From contig CM037870.1 in the NCBI GenBank assembly GCA_021292105.1, positions 18,283,087 to 18,347,086 of the forward strand: DNA of 64,000 nucleotides. Direction: 5' to 3'. Made by a program: the position numbers and the translations under genes. The stretch is from Anadara kagoshimensis (Eukaryota > Mollusca > Bivalvia > Arcoida > Arcidae). Position 1 is the first letter of the stretch. Each line of letters begins with the position of its first letter. The notes beneath the pieces are model-generated. The model was given only the letters and a program-made list of their open reading frames with translations. It was not told the DNA's origin and did no database searches. This document shows positions 12,086 to 25,755 of this stretch, piece after piece.

Positions 12086-13335
12086 GAATGGATCATAAGG
12101 CAAGGTAAACCTTATTGCCAAACGTAACAAAGGTTTTGTTCATTAAAAACAATGACTGTACACATTGCATTTTCGGTTATTCTCTATTGTCTTAGGCAAA
12201 ATGTGCTATCCCTAACAGTGAAATTCTTAAAAAAGGACGTAGGTTACCTTACGTAACATCACTGCACGAAGTGTGTAAACTCGGTCAGTTAAAAGATTAA
12301 TTGGTCAATGTAGTCATTTTGTAATCGTTACTTGTCAGACAGACCTATACCATGCAAGGTATTTTAATATTTTATACTTATTTTATAATCTTAGTATAAA
12401 ACCTGTTTTTATTTGAATGAACGAAAGATAATAAAACATAAATATTCAAACAAAATGAATAAAAATAAGATGAAAAGCACGCAAGTTTATTTGCAGGTTG
12501 TTGACGTAGTTATTCATTTTTATAGACGTGTGTTTAATTAAGTAAAAGGTGTATCTTTGATCCGCATATTGCAATTATGGGTAGTATATATTTATCACTC
12601 TTTCTTGTTTGTTTTAAATCAGATAATGGATGCATGGTTAACTTCACCTTTAAGCATTTTCGATTACCACGTTTCTGGTTATTTACTGTCTGCATAGACT
12701 GATTGTTTGTGATTTATTATCATTTATTACTGATGTTTTTTATTTCCCATTGCATATCTGTCAATCATTTAGTTTTTCCGTTCATATGGTTTGTTTAATC
12801 TTTCACAATCAGTGCGTATATTGGCGAGTTTGTTCTCTTATATCTTAATCACGATATCAACTTAAGTCCATACTGTCAGTTAAAAAGCAATAACGTAATG
12901 GTGCTGCAATTTATAAATGCAATAAGATGTCAGTCGGTGAAATCTCCTCACGGTATAAGAGTATGAGGGCATAGATTCTAATTGTGCAAGTGCATTCGAA
13001 GCAAAAATGGGTGTCTATAAACAAACTTAATGAACTCAAATAAATAAGAGTAAACAAGAGTTTTCGAAAGAAATCAAAGATCGCCCTTTGGGTATACTAG
13101 CAGTCGTTACATAAAAACTTATAAACCATAAATTTTTATTACGTAAGGGTTCAATAACTCTAAACCACTTATAAGGTTGCTTGTATATTAGCTATCTGAC
13201 AAACGCCATGACTTCAAATCTTCCATTGTAAAATTTTATTTTCTATGCAGCACTTTATCTTTTTGCTTCTTTTACAAATGGTGTTATTGTTTCACGTTGA
13301 AAACGCCATAAAAGGCCTAGAGGTTGTTAACACGT
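12086..13335. other. no recognisable feature
   Basis: AT-rich sequence with no repeated block or open frame worth naming. Confidence 0.5.
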
Positions 13336-13590
13336 CTGGCCCCAGTTAGCTAAGATTTTCTTTATTCCTTACTGGCAAAATTTTAAATCTTGATAATTTA
13401 GTTAATTTTTAAGATAGTCTGGAATTTGAGGTGTTATTTTAAAGATCACTTTTAGATTAAAACATTTTTAAAGAATTTAGTTTTGACAAAAAAATATGTA
13501 TTAGTAGTTCCTTAAAAATATAAATAACATTTGCTAAATTTAAGTTTAGAAAATCTTAGCTAAGGAATGATTGTGAAATCTGGGCCTGGA
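13336..13590. mobile_element. putative MITE with TTAGCTAAGATTTTC inverted ends
   Basis: TTAGCTAAGATTTTC at 13347-13361 is exactly inverted at 13549-13563. The outer sequence is CTGGCCCCAG on the left and CCAGGCCCAG on the right (read inward). The right arm has an additional ATTTCACAATCATTCC that recurs at 48291-48325 and 54501-54537, showing that this terminus is dispersed. There is no coding interior; about 255 bp. Confidence 0.6.
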
Positions 13591-16500
13591 ACTTTATTTG
13601 CAAGACCAGGCCGTTCAAGGCCCTTAAATTATATTATCAAAATTATTTTAGTATGGTGTCGCTGTATCCAAAACTTTCATGTCTATATTTGAGGCACCGA
13701 AGTTTCATTCTCAATTCTTTTTAAATTTCACACACGATATATATGTATCCAGCTAGACAGGGGTTTATCCTTTCTGAACACCATATTCCGGATGGAGGTT
13801 ATGCGCTTTTTTTAATGTGCCAGTTTTCGAAATTAATTGTTATTTCAACATTGTCTAGTGTGTTTGTGTTTGATAAAAGTAATTATTAGGATATAAGTGG
13901 AATTTCTTCATCTCATTAGGGTTTATGAAAATTGCACACAAACAATTTACAACGAAATAAGTATCTCTTAGGCGTAGTTACATCTAGTAAACCATCGTCA
14001 TCGTTCAAATAAATAATTATCTCCCCCTTTCCACAGAAGATATGTGTTAGCACTAACACAGCTTATACTCGTTGAAAAGGACCATAGGATGTTGTTTCAT
14101 AATATTCACAAATTTTAAGGTTCGAATTTAAACAAATATTTTTTTCTAAATACATATGTAAAAAATTAAAGTGGAAAAGTATTGTAGTCGATATCTGCTC
14201 AATGAATGCATATTTGAAATGTTGTGCTTGTACTCTTTTAAAATTCAAATTCTTTTCTAAAAACAATCTTGAAAATTCTATTTCTTATTCTTTCCTCATT
14301 GCTTTGCAATAAGTAAGTCTTTCAAAGGATAGCATTTTTAAGATTTTATTTCCCTAATGGAAACCTTGATGATATATCCAATTAGCTGGCACCTAATCTT
14401 GTTTAAAATTATATCTTCTCTGATATTTCTGATACTCGCGCAAAAAAATATAATCCAATAACAAACCAGTGCAGTGAGGTTCTGGTAATAACATGAAGAT
14501 AATCATTATTAGAAATATTTCAAAAGGTAACACGTCTTTCATAATTCAATAACAGCGACGTTACGCAATATTTTCCGTTTTGAAATTAAACAATTTCAAA
14601 TATTAAGTGTATGTATATTTGGTATAATCATATTTGTTTCATTATCCATGGGTTTTAGTTATTTTATAATTATATAAACCTCCTGTAAACGTGAACATTC
14701 CATTTTGTCTAAACTTCAGCTTCAAAGATTCTTACTGTGCTTTATTATCACACTATAAATGCAATATACAATTACCATTTCTGTCTTTGCAAAATTATAT
14801 GTCCATTTTCTTATTTTAACCTATGACATTAGCTCTGAACAACTTTGTCCATTCTTGCATCTGTCTGTCTTCTGCTTACTATTGGTTATATATGCTGACT
14901 TGGATTCATTCGACGTAACTATACAGATAGAGATAACCAACATTATTTCACATATTTGTCGTGTCGCTAGTCAATGCTGTTTTATTTCTCCCATATACTA
15001 CAATAATACTGTTTCGTTTTTTGACCTCCAGTTTCCTCTACCATCCCAGAAATAACCGAATATAAGTGACAAAAACTTGACAGTGACGTACCACACCATG
15101 ACTTAATCACTTTCATCTTAACTGTTAATGCCTGTGTTACAGACAGTGTGTCGTAATTTAAACTCGCTATTGTGTAAGATTTGCCATTGGAGTTTTTTCT
15201 TTTAATCTGTTTTTTGCTACAGCGTTTCAGTAAGCATGTTTAAGAGTCCATTTTAATACACGTTTAGACAGAATCCACATAAATTTTTGTCATTGCTACA
15301 TTGAGCACCATTTTAATTGGAGTTTTCGCCTAGTTTCGAATACCACTCCAATAGATCCTAAAGAAGGAATGTTTCCGTGCTTAGTCTTGATAACAAAAGA
15401 AAATTTTTTTTCCTGGCATGAAAAACGTCATTACTGCACCATAATGTTTATATTTACATTTGCAATATTTTTGCTTCAATAAAGTATTTGGCATCTATTA
15501 TACTTTGCAACTTCATTGAGACCTTGATCCACGAACTTATTGACTGACAACCCATTTTGATGAAAAGGCGAACAGCAGTGCATTTCGAAATGGCATTAAA
15601 ATTAATTTTCATGAATATTGTAAATAAAAGAATTGATGTAATTTCCCAATGTCTATATGAACTTGCAAAGTCTATGGGACTGTCTCAATTTTTTGCATTA
15701 AAAGCTAAGTTTAAAAAGGAAAACATATATAATTACAAATATAATAAAAAGTCATAAATAGAGTATAATTGAATTTTATTACTTTATTTACTTAAGAAGT
15801 AATATAGACTTCTTATCTAGGTTCCTGCAATAAAAAATACAAGACATTTGATTTAATCTATATAACTGTTTACAGTGAATAAAATTTAGGCCATTCGTGA
15901 CAAAATTGAATTATTTCTGAAAACTTGTTTTGCGTAATGAAAATTTATAGGTCAATCCTGAACTAAGGTATAATTTAGCATTGAAAACTTTACAATCGAG
16001 ACCCAATTATATAGAAATTCAAACACATTTTTTATACATGTCTAAACAACTTCCTTAAATTTAATTGTCTTGCTTCATCGTGTGTGAATAATATAAAATT
16101 GAGTAAACAAAATACAATTCCAATACTATTCATCAAAATAATCTTCTTAAAACTTCTTTTGACAATCAATTTAATACGATTTCCTATTTTATACATCTAT
16201 TCATCGCCAAAAGGAAAAATATTACTTTTCTGAAAGCACTAACACTACATCTAAATAATTTACCACACAAGCAAAACAGTTGGTACGACCTTGTTGTGGT
16301 TCGTGCCAACATATGTTTTCCTGATATTTCAGCTGGTAACCTAATTTAGTTAGTGCAAGACAGCTTCCTTCTTGTTATTGTCCCGCACATTACATTGTTG
16401 TATATTCTATCAAAATAGATGTGTCTTTTGAGATGTCTGTAATTTGTGTTGGATTTATTGCTAGTCAAGCATTGCCATCAGGTCTGATACAAAGCTTTCT

Positions 16501-19069
16501 GAAAGAAACACTTATCAAATTATTAGCTCTCAGATCGTCTTCTTTATTGTTAATATGCGACTGTGGTCGTAGGCGTGGTGTCTAGAGACAAATAAGTAAA
16601 GCATAAATGTAAAGTCTGAAGCAGAGTTATATAAAACACATACTTATCAAATTATAACGTTCACACTCTTCTTTATTGAATGTAATTCCATGTGATCATC
16701 ATGACAGGTTGTACTTTAAAAGGTGTCATTTGCGCTTGGTACAGCTAAAAGGACATCAGAGTAATTGCTTCAATCCTTGAATGAAGGGACAGACAAACAC
16801 CTTTACTTCTCTATATGTCATGGTGAAAATTCAAAATGATAATATGGCTCATTTCACTTAATATTTTTTTTAATTTCTGTGTCCAAGCACTACTGGTAAG
16901 GAATTGTGTTCAGAAACGGCTGCTGTCTAGTGCTGTGAATTAAGACTAAAGTACTCTAACTTCGTGGCAGCGTCAAGTTCGTCGCTTTTTGTTTATACCC
17001 GATATCAATCATAGGAAGCACATCACTGCACATGTTCAAAGTCAAAAAGGCGCCCTAAGTGTTCAACTTTTCATTCTTAGTTAGAAAAATGTTAAAATAT
17101 TTTAAAAAATAAGAAAATTTATAAAAATATCGGAAATTTTTTTTTAGACAGATTTTACTATTCCTAAATTGTTCTTAAACGATCTCTTTATTTTTTAGCC
17201 ACATGTAATATAAATCAAGATGTAAACTATGCCGTCTGCACATGGAGTCTCTGACCTATTTATCCGATCATCATTTGAAACATTTTGTACCAGGTAAATT
17301 TAGTTTTTAGCGAAATCAAAAACGTGTAATACTTACGCCATTTTTTAGTAAAATATATGCATTTTTCACTATATAATATGATGTAAAAACGGGTGTAAAA
17401 ACGAGGTCAATTGCTCATGTCATACCAGAAGTGTATGATCGTTTTTTACTGTAATAAATTTTATTTTTTCAACAAATTTTGTTGTAAATCTAAACTAGAC
17501 TTCTTAAAATATTTCTTGTAGAAAAAAAAGTTTTTAGGCATTGATCACGTAAAATCACGCAATCCGGGAGACCCCCCAAACTTTCCGCCTGTTTTTCAAA
17601 ATAGCTCTAACCCGAGGGTATTGTTTACAAACGATGTTTACCGGTATATAACGAAAATAGACGAGGTTATTTCTGATTTTGAAAATGAAGTGACAAGAAA
17701 TTTGAAATGAGATTCAAATGTTTATTGTTTTCTGAAGATTGCCCATTAATTTTTTGACACAAACTGTTAGTAACACTAACTTAGGACACACAAGGATATA
17801 TATGTAAATAGTATTAGTTATCTAGGATATTATTAAATTAAATATAAAGACTTCACTCTTCCTCAATTTCAAGTCATTTTTATGCTAAATTTTAACTTAA
17901 TGGAATATCATGTATCCAGGGTTTTTTATGAAATAAATATTTTAAAAAATAAGAACCTGACAGTAGCATTTATTATTTCATGTATTTATTTATGAAAAAA
18001 TTGGAAACTTCAACACGATTTCTGATTATTAGGTTATTTTGGGCTCTTTGCAATTGACATGTGCTATTTTTTTATTTTGGATGGAATATTTATTCAAAAC
18101 TTACCACATAGCATTTAGAAGTAATAAATTATAAAACGTATTAAATTCTTCTCATGCGATAGAATTTCTAAAATCTATCGCCCCATCAAATAAAACAATG
18201 CTGATATGATTTCAAAGTGCAAAGAGTCATTTAAAATCGATAAAAAAATTATAACTTTATCTATACGAAAAGCTTTTAAATTTACAATGAAAGTCGTAGT
18301 TCCTATCCATCAAACAGGTTTAATGCAAATAACATAGAAATAAGAAAAGTAAAGTTAAACAGCATTATAAAGTCACATCAACAACACCTTAATCATCAAA
18401 GATAGATATACAAATCCACAAAGTTATCAGAGATTGCAACAAAAGAATAAATGGATTTTATGTAAATCCTTCTTGAGATATTTTTCTTAGTAACACATAA
18501 ATCTTTTAAATTGCATTTTTGTTTTTGTTAAAAATATAGAAACCCAGATTAAAATTGAATTAAAATTATTCACTGGTAAAATTAGAAGAGTTCCCTCCAG
18601 AGTTCATCAGTAAGTTAAGGTTACCTAAACCTAAGGACGCCCATTCTTTATTTTGTACAAGCTTGAACTTATCTGGTCCATGTCTGACTCTACTTGCTTA
18701 TTTTTGCTTATGATTATGAACAGACCATTTTTATCAAATGCCTATTTCTTTTAAACAATAAACCTGGAGGTTCTCCATTTTATCAACTTAGGATAAAACA
18801 TCTTGATGCAGAAAGTATTAAATTATTGTAAAACGGTATTTTGTAATATAATGAAAGCTTCATTTTGAAAATTTACTTACATTGTCAATAACTAGCCGCA
18901 AAAAGCAACCGTTTATTTATTGGTTGATGTCCAAAATGATCGTAAATGTATTTTACGTCTCAAAGTTGAATAATGTTTTCATTCTTATTTTAATTTTGTT
19001 TATATCAAATCTATCGTAATATATGTTTTTGATAAAGTTCAGAATGATCCATTGTCCATTCTTAGAAAT
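13591..19069. other. long stretch without a recognisable gene or repeat
   Basis: AT-rich sequence. The frame of 98 codons at 14759-15055 (plus) is unrecognised and hydrophobic-rich in the random AT-rich manner. A 66-codon frame at 15557-15757 is likewise unsupported. A small imperfect hairpin lies at 16281-16310 (TTGGTACGACC paired with GGTTCGTGCCAA). Several T-rich runs occur near 17130. Confidence 0.5.
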
Positions 19070-19200
19070 GATGCTTATCCTTTTGGTCTTACTTCACTGG
19101 TTAAAGTTCAAATGATTAACTAAATTCGTCATGTTTCAAAGATTTTACTTCTGTTTAGATTGTGTTTTGAGTATGAACTGGTATGTTTGTGTTTCATCCT
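19070..19200 (+). repeat. degenerate CCGGAG-core repeat
   Basis: TTATCCTTTTGGTCTTACTT replaces the intact core. CACTGGTTAAAGTTCA, AAAGATTTTACTTCTG and GAACTGGTATGTTTGTGTTT follow in family order. It is a worn copy. Confidence 0.6.
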
Positions 19201-19357
19201 TTTTTCAAGGATTGAAACAATTAGTCTGATTTGATTTTGGAGCAATCCTTGTCCACATTGGTAGACACTTAATGCATTATGCTTATTAACTTACGTGTAA
19301 AGCGCTTTATTATGATTCACAACTTTTAATTTTCGCTTTCAAATTTCGATAGTATTC

Positions 19358-19412
19358 TATAATCAAAAACAAACATACTGATCCTATCAGCGAGACCTTG
19401 AGAACGCAAAGC
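19358..19412 (-). repeat. CCGGAG-core repeat, end fragment
   Basis: Plus strand ATCAAAAACAAACATACTGA is the outer end of the family, inverted relative to 19070-19200. The homology fades after about 50 bases. Confidence 0.55.
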
Positions 19413-20540
19413 TATCATAATAATAAAGAGGTCCTACTTAATAATAAGTTTTATTTATTAGTAAATGCCATACAGCTACTTTTACAAATGTTAAAATCGT
19501 TATAGTCTGAAGGTTTTTCGTAAAAGCTATCTCATTTACCCACAATAGTTAAAAACTTTCAATACATCATTAGGCAATTCAGACTAGGTACTATCATTAA
19601 GTTTGAGCGGCGACATGAATAAATGATAAAAGTTCTGTATGTATGCATGTCAATGTATTGAACTGTATTGTTAAAATTGACATGCATGTATATTATGTGA
19701 AAATAATAATTGTATCTCTTGTACCATCAAAAGAAGACTTGCAATTTTCGTTTGTTTGATGAAGTAAAATTAATGTATATTGTTGGGATAGCCTTATCTA
19801 ACCATTTATAAAATTTTAATGATGACAAATACGTTACCCTACATAAAACACTGTTGATCAGGTAACTAAAAGGAAAACATGCATGTCTGTATGTAATATA
19901 ATTTATTATGTATCAGTGTATCATTAAATGTACCCTTCTATTTACTTTACACTCCGGAGATTATGGACATACATACTTGATTTCTATGTGCTCTACGTTG
20001 CTTTGTACATGAACTAAATTTGTTTAATCTAGCAATTATGTTCGGAGAAATAATTGTGTTTCAGATAACGATTATTTAGTACCTATGGAAACTCTTATTA
20101 ACGTTATCGTCAAGTTGTTAGTGTGGCCATATGCGTTTGTTTAACATCCTATAATCAGGTAGTCAAATCATGGTTCAAGTTAAGTAAAACAGCAGCGTAA
20201 AGCGTAATAACAACCTTGCATTCCAATCAACACAAATATCCATCTCTTAAATATGTATTCCCTGTTCAGGCTGTAACCTAAATACGTCTTTAATATACAG
20301 TGTCTTCTATCAAATGCTTATTCTTCTTTCTGCTTATAAACCTAATACATCTCGGATATACCAAAAACGATTTTTATGTTCGCTTGTTTTATAATCTAAT
20401 ATGTCTGACACACTTTACTTATATGATTCATTATTGTCAGGTCTAATCGTCTTTATTTTACCTATAACCAGTATGATAACTGTTCGTCTATTGTAAAGAT
20501 ATTTGGTTTACGTTAAATCTCGGCATCGGACTATCGGTAA
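19413..20540. other. no recognisable feature
   Basis: AT-rich sequence with no visible gene, RNA or repeat. Confidence 0.5.
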
Positions 20541-20725
20541 TCAACCACAAACACACTGATGCTTGTTTGTCTCTAAATACCAAAATCAAAGTTACAACGC
20601 GTAAAAGTGACAATTAAAAACAACCATTTGAACTTTCATGGGGAGGCGAGGCCAGGTGATCCGGAAGGGTAGGCACTTCCTGTCTAGCTGGGTTTATTCG
20701 CACTATGTGTGAAATTAACATTGAG
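20541..20725 (-). repeat. CCGGAG-core dispersed repeat
   Basis: The plus strand shows GGCGAGGCCAGGTGATCCGG, AAGGGTAGGCACTTCCTG and TCTAGCTGGGTTTATTCG, followed by ATGTGTGAAATTAACATTGA. It is intact and paired in inverted orientation with 21118-21272. The ~390 bp between holds an 80-codon frame (20863-21105) with one hydrophobic segment, which I cannot assign. Confidence 0.8.
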
Positions 20726-21117
20726 AATGAAAGCCGTATGAAACTATGAGAAGTAAAATTTATTCAAGATTATTTAGGATTACAAAGGCATCATAAAAAT
20801 TATGGAAAATTCTACATCGGTATCACATAAAAAGATAAATAATTTGCCCTATTTATTAGATTATGTACCAAACAACACGCAACTGTATACAACAAAGTAA
20901 GTTGCTTATAAATAAATTGGTAAATCGGGAATACTACAAGCCTATGCTTATCAAGGCCCTACAAGTTTTTATTGTCATCATCACAATAATTTTGACAATT
21001 ACCATGGCTTTGTATTCAAAATCATTCTGGATATATTTAAAGCACAATGATTCGATAACCCTTCCATTCCAGAATAACGGTTTCACACGTTGTGTATGTC
21101 GCTAGGTAGACATGTGA

Positions 21118-21272
21118 TATTTAACCTTCTGAAGTACCAGGCCTCACTTTATTGGTGGAAGTTCACGTGTTTAATGCTGAGAAATTAAAACAGGCTTTGT
21201 AATAATGAACTTAATTTGCAAGTTTTTGAGATTGTGATCTGAACATGGACCGGTATGTCTAAGTTTGATTTC
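21118..21272 (+). repeat. CCGGAG-core repeat (core mutated)
   Basis: TTAACCTTCTGAAGTACCAG is the mutated core. CCTCACTTTATTGGTGGAAG, TTCACGTGTTTAATG, and GATTGTGATCTGAACATGGA with CCGGTATGTC follow. It is the right partner of 20541-20725. Confidence 0.75.
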
Positions 21273-22736
21273 ACCAACGTTATTGTTATTTCAGTTAATA
21301 TTATATTCCTGTAACCATTAATGTAAATCATATAGTCAATATACCGGTATGATGACAGCACGAAATCGTCATTACAATAGAATCCCGGTGGACAATAACG
21401 ACGATGTCGCAAATGATGTAGTTACCGCAGTACTGCTAAGTCAACTCTTATTTTTGTGTCATTAACATTAAATCCTATCATTCAGCCAGGAATTAATATG
21501 TCATTTAAGTGTTAAAATTGAATTCCCATAAGAGAATTTAAAAATAAATGATAGTTTGACGTTAAGAACTGAAAGCTTTTTAGAAATACATTTGTAATCC
21601 TTTTTTTTTTTTTGGTTTTTTCAATCATTGAAGATAAAATATTGTCTCCGCGATAAATGATTTTTTTTATTTTCAAGAGAAATACATCAGAGCTAATAGA
21701 GCTAATATTTTTTAATGACTCAATTTTTTTTTCGTTATCGTTATAAACAATATGCCTACTATTGACAATTTGATTTTACCGAATATTAGGGGTTCATGAT
21801 GAGCTACTGATTCTGTACTTATTTTAGCGATTTTATTTTTTAGATTGAATACGAACACTTTTATTTTAGAGTACATTCCGAGTGATATTAGCATACCTTT
21901 ATTCTAGCGGAATAGCCACATGATAAAGTTAAAATGTAACTTAAATTTCTCGGCTTACCATATAACAACTACATGAAAACATGTTACAAAAAAGATATAA
22001 TTCAGTGAATCTTTCACTGAGCTGTAAAGTTTGATTGTGTTGATAAATAGGTCAGATTATTTATTCCAACACAATCATATACTATGTCCAAGACAAAAAA
22101 TATGAAAACTATGTATAGTTTGCAAAATTTAAAAAAAATCAAAAAGAGTTCCTTATTCTTCACCCAACAGTTGTGTCTACTATTTCACAGAATCTGAAGT
22201 TTTTATGTTTAACATCCTTGTTTTAAATACATTGAAATGTGCCATGTTTGCAGTTTATTATGAATGAAGGGGTTATTCTATAAGTAAAAAGTTTTGTCCG
22301 AGTTGTTCCTCAGCAGGTTACATTAAGAAGAAATACTGATATATTAAGACTAATTGATTTATCGAGTAACTAAACTGTGTTTATAAATTAAGCTGACTTT
22401 CTACGTAGGTAAGTTTGTCATTAAGTGAGTAGAAATGCCATTATCACATATAACTTTATAACTTAAGTTTTTCTATTAGGCTGGCATGATTAAACAAAAT
22501 ATTTTTATTTTCCAATAGGTTTAAACATAGATCAAGTAAAATCTTGTAATTATATGACGAAAACTTAACTACCTCCATCATCGTCACAGTTTTTTTCAAA
22601 TTGTATAGAAGATTTCTTCCATGTTTTTCCCGAACAAGTTACGTTATATTTATGGCTAAACTTTATATAACCCTTAAATCTGACTGAAAAAAATTGTTAC
22701 CTTATGAATTGAGATTTTACCATAAACCAATATTCT
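21273..22736. other. no recognisable feature
   Basis: AT-rich sequence with a T-run at about 21600. Short frames at 21185-21412 and 21712-21894 (minus) show no motif. Confidence 0.5.
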
Positions 22737-23675
22737 ACTAGAATACACAGAAAGCAAATTTGGCATCGTAAACATATTCGACAATTGGTATTCAAATAAA
22801 GCGTCAGTATTATTGAATGTGGAAGAAAGTACTGTTTGTCATACAGAGGTTGGCATCATTTATCCATTTTCTTTGCTAAACCAAATAGAAGATATATAAA
22901 GTAAACCAGTTTGTTTTACTAGAATATAGAGAAAGTTATTTTAGCACCGTAGGCATATTAGATAGATGTTATTCAAAGGAAGCTATAGTATTATTGAATT
23001 TGAAAAAAAGTGTATTTTATCTGAAATAGATTGGCATGACATCATTTATCTATTTGCATTGCTATTAAAAACACACAATTGATGATTTGTACAACAAGAC
23101 AGTTTATTAAACTAGAGTGTAGAGAAAGTGTTTTAGCACCGTTAGTATATTAGATAGCTGATATTCAAAGGAAATAATAGTACTATTGAATTTGGAAAAG
23201 TGGGATTTTTCAGTTTGACATAGATTTGTATCATATAACAATTTGCATCGCTATAAAAACCCAAAAAGAAGGTTGGTAAAACAAGGCAGTTAATTACACT
23301 AGAATGTAGAGAAAGTGTTTTCAGCACCGTTAGAATTTAGATTGCTGTTATTCAAAGGAAATAATATTATTATTGAATTTGGGAAAAAGTGGGTTTTTTC
23401 ACTTTGACATAGATCGGTATGGCATCATTTATCCATTTTGCATTGCTGTTAAAAACACAATTGAAGATTTGTAGAACTAGACAGTTTATTTTACTAGAAT
23501 GTAGACAAATGATTTTAGCACTGTAAGCATATTAGACAGTTGTTATTCAAAGGAAATTATAGTATTATTGAATTTGGAAAAGAAGTGTTTTTCTATTTGA
23601 CATAGATTGGCGCCATTTAACTATTTGTAATGCTATAAACACCATGGAAACGTATGTAGACAGTTTTAATGCTGT
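22737..23675. repeat. tandem array, five ~181-196-bp units
   Basis: Unit starts at about 22737, 22918, 23111, 23297 and 23493 are marked by ACTAGAAT.TAGAGAAAG. Each unit continues TTTTAGCACCGT, CATATTAGATAG, GTTATTCAAAGGAAAT, TATTATTGAATTTG, GACATAGATTGG and ATTGCTAT.AAAAAC. The first and last units are the most diverged, typical of array edges. There is no coding capacity. Confidence 0.9.
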
Positions 23676-23889
23676 GTGAAGTCTTATCATTTTAAAAGGA
23701 TACTTTATCATAATTAAATTGGGATGATTTTATTGGGTTTTCCAGCTGAATTGATTCTGTCGGCTGCTACAATCTTAACAACTATTAAACTTATACAAAT
23801 ATTAAATAATCATTTGACTCCACGTGTTGCATCGTTATAAAGTGACTATAAAGTGACTATCTGGAATACAAAAAAGTAATCTGTTTCCG

Positions 23890-25400
23890 TGGGCTTAATG
23901 CTTGAAATGTTCCATTGAAAAAAGTGATATATGTTTCAAGTTTGGATAAACATCTGTTGGTATATCATTTGATATGGATATGAACATCTCCAGGGTATAA
24001 TTATATGACTATGAAATTATGAAATCCATGGATGTGTATTATATGTTTGGTAACATATCAACTGACATACATTGGAATATCTCTAGGGTGAACATGAAGG
24101 AATGTATGAAATTCGAAGATGTGTATTATATGTTAAGTCAGGTATCATTTGACAAAGATTGGAACACCTCTAGAGTATTATAACATGACAGAGTGGTTGT
24201 TTAATTTATGCAGAGTAAGAGAACAAGCACAAATGTTATTCTGAGGGTAACGCGAAACAGAGCTGAGCTGTCAATTTGGCACTTATTCGTTAGCTTAGTC
24301 TTTCGGAAGGTCTGTAATTGTGTATTGGCAATTTGTGTTCTTGGCGGCGTGTTTTTGCTTTGACTGCCTTTTCATAAACATAGACCGCGTCATTCACTCC
24401 GAAAATGTTAGAATTATGTTTCAAGTTTGGATAAACATTTGATTGTATCAATTGGCATAGATTAGAACATCTTTAGGGTATTGCTACACGAAGGAAGTTA
24501 TGAATTTCGAAGATGTGTATTATATTTTAGTTACAGATTTGAATACATGTACGTCGTCTGCTACATCACTATTGATACAGAAAAATGAGTACCGTGCGTT
24601 AAATTACTGACTGCTAAATTTGTCATCTTGGCGTGATTGTGCTTTGACTAAGATTTTTTCTTATGAATATAGATTGGTGTTATTTCACACTTTTAAATTG
24701 TTTTATAAGGAAGAGACATGTTTCAAGTTTTGATAAATATCTGATTGTATCAATTAACATGTTAGTGTATCGTCTACTATACTATTGATACATAAACATT
24801 TGATCATCATAACTAACTGCTAAATTTGTCATCTTGGCATGACTGTGTTTTGACTAGCATTTTTCTTATAAAATTAGATTGGTGTCATTTCACAATTTTA
24901 AATTGTTATATAAGAAAGAGACATGTTTCAATTTTGTATAAACACCATTGTATCAATTGGCATTGATTAGAACATCTTTAGTGTATTGTAACACGAGGGA
25001 AGCCATGGATGTTTTATTACATGTTTAGTTGTTAAACAAACAAACAAGTAATAATTTTATTATGGATTAGTTATAGTAACTTTATCGTCTGCTACGTCAT
25101 TGATACAGAAAAAATAGAACATGTGTATTGCGATTTGTCAGGTATCATTTGACATACATTGGTTGGAACAACCTCATAGTCTGGCCGAAGTTATGAAATA
25201 AGCAATTTAGTAAGAGAATGGACAAGTAATATTTTTATTATGGACTTTATCGTCTGCTACACTATTGATACAGAAAAAATGGAGTATCCTGTGTTAAATT
25301 ACTGAGTGATAAATTTGTCGTCTTGGCGTGATTGTGCTTCGACTAACGTTTTTTCTTATGAATATAGATCGTTGTGATTTAATATCGTGTTGTGATATCA
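23890..25400. repeat. complex interleaved repeat array
   Basis: Several blocks recur out of strict register. ATGTTTCAAGTTTGGATAAA occurs near 23930, 24417, 24718 and 24922. TCGTCTGCTAC..ATTGATACAGAAAAA occurs near 24555, 24773, 25088 and 25251. TAAATTTGTCATCTTGGCGT and CTTATGAATATAGATTGGTG recur after these. It looks like an ~220-370-bp compound unit disturbed by deletions. Confidence 0.75.
24235..24320. mobile_element. fragment of the GACAGGYCTGTACTG MITE family
   Basis: GAGCTGTCAATTTGGCACTT, ATTCGTTAGC and CTTTCGGAAGGTCTGTAAT match the right portion of the complete elements at 38311-38533 and 35082-35270. The left terminus is not found, so it is a truncated copy within the surrounding array. 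Confidence 0.5.
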
Positions 25401-25424
25401 TTTATCATACATCTACACATATAT

Positions 25425-25755
25425 ATACCGGATACTAGGTCCATATTTATTGCGGAGTTAAAAGGATTAAGTAGAAAGCTTAACCAGAACACGGAGGTCA
25501 AAAGGAACAAGTCCTAAAGTTTTTAATCACTAAAACGTTACATATCGGATACTAGGTCCATATTAATTGCGAAGTGAATGGTATATTGCTTATCTTACAC
25601 ACGGCGGTCAATAAAAAAGTCCGAAAAAACGTTACATACCGGATACTAGGTCCATATTAATTGCGGAGTGGTGAAAAGGAATCAGTATAAAGCTTTGCTT
25701 ACACATGGCGGTCAGAATGTAAAAAGTTCAAAGGTTTTAATCACTAAAATGTTGG
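25425..25755. repeat. three-copy tandem repeat, ~93-118 bp
   Basis: CGGATACTAGGTCCATATTA with ATTGCGGAGTG occurs at about 25430, 25548 and 25641. Each copy is followed by an AAAGCTT/GCTTA segment, ACACGGCGGTCA and a run ending TTTTAATCACTAAAACGTT. The middle copy is shorter. Confidence 0.85.

Noticed and set aside
14759..15055. 98-codon hydrophobic frame
   Set aside because: Length is within what chance gives in 64 kb of AT-rich sequence; no recognisable family.
20863..21105. Cargo gene between inverted CCGGAG-core repeats
   Set aside because: The interiors of the other inverted pairs share no sequence or frame with it, so a carried gene is not supported.
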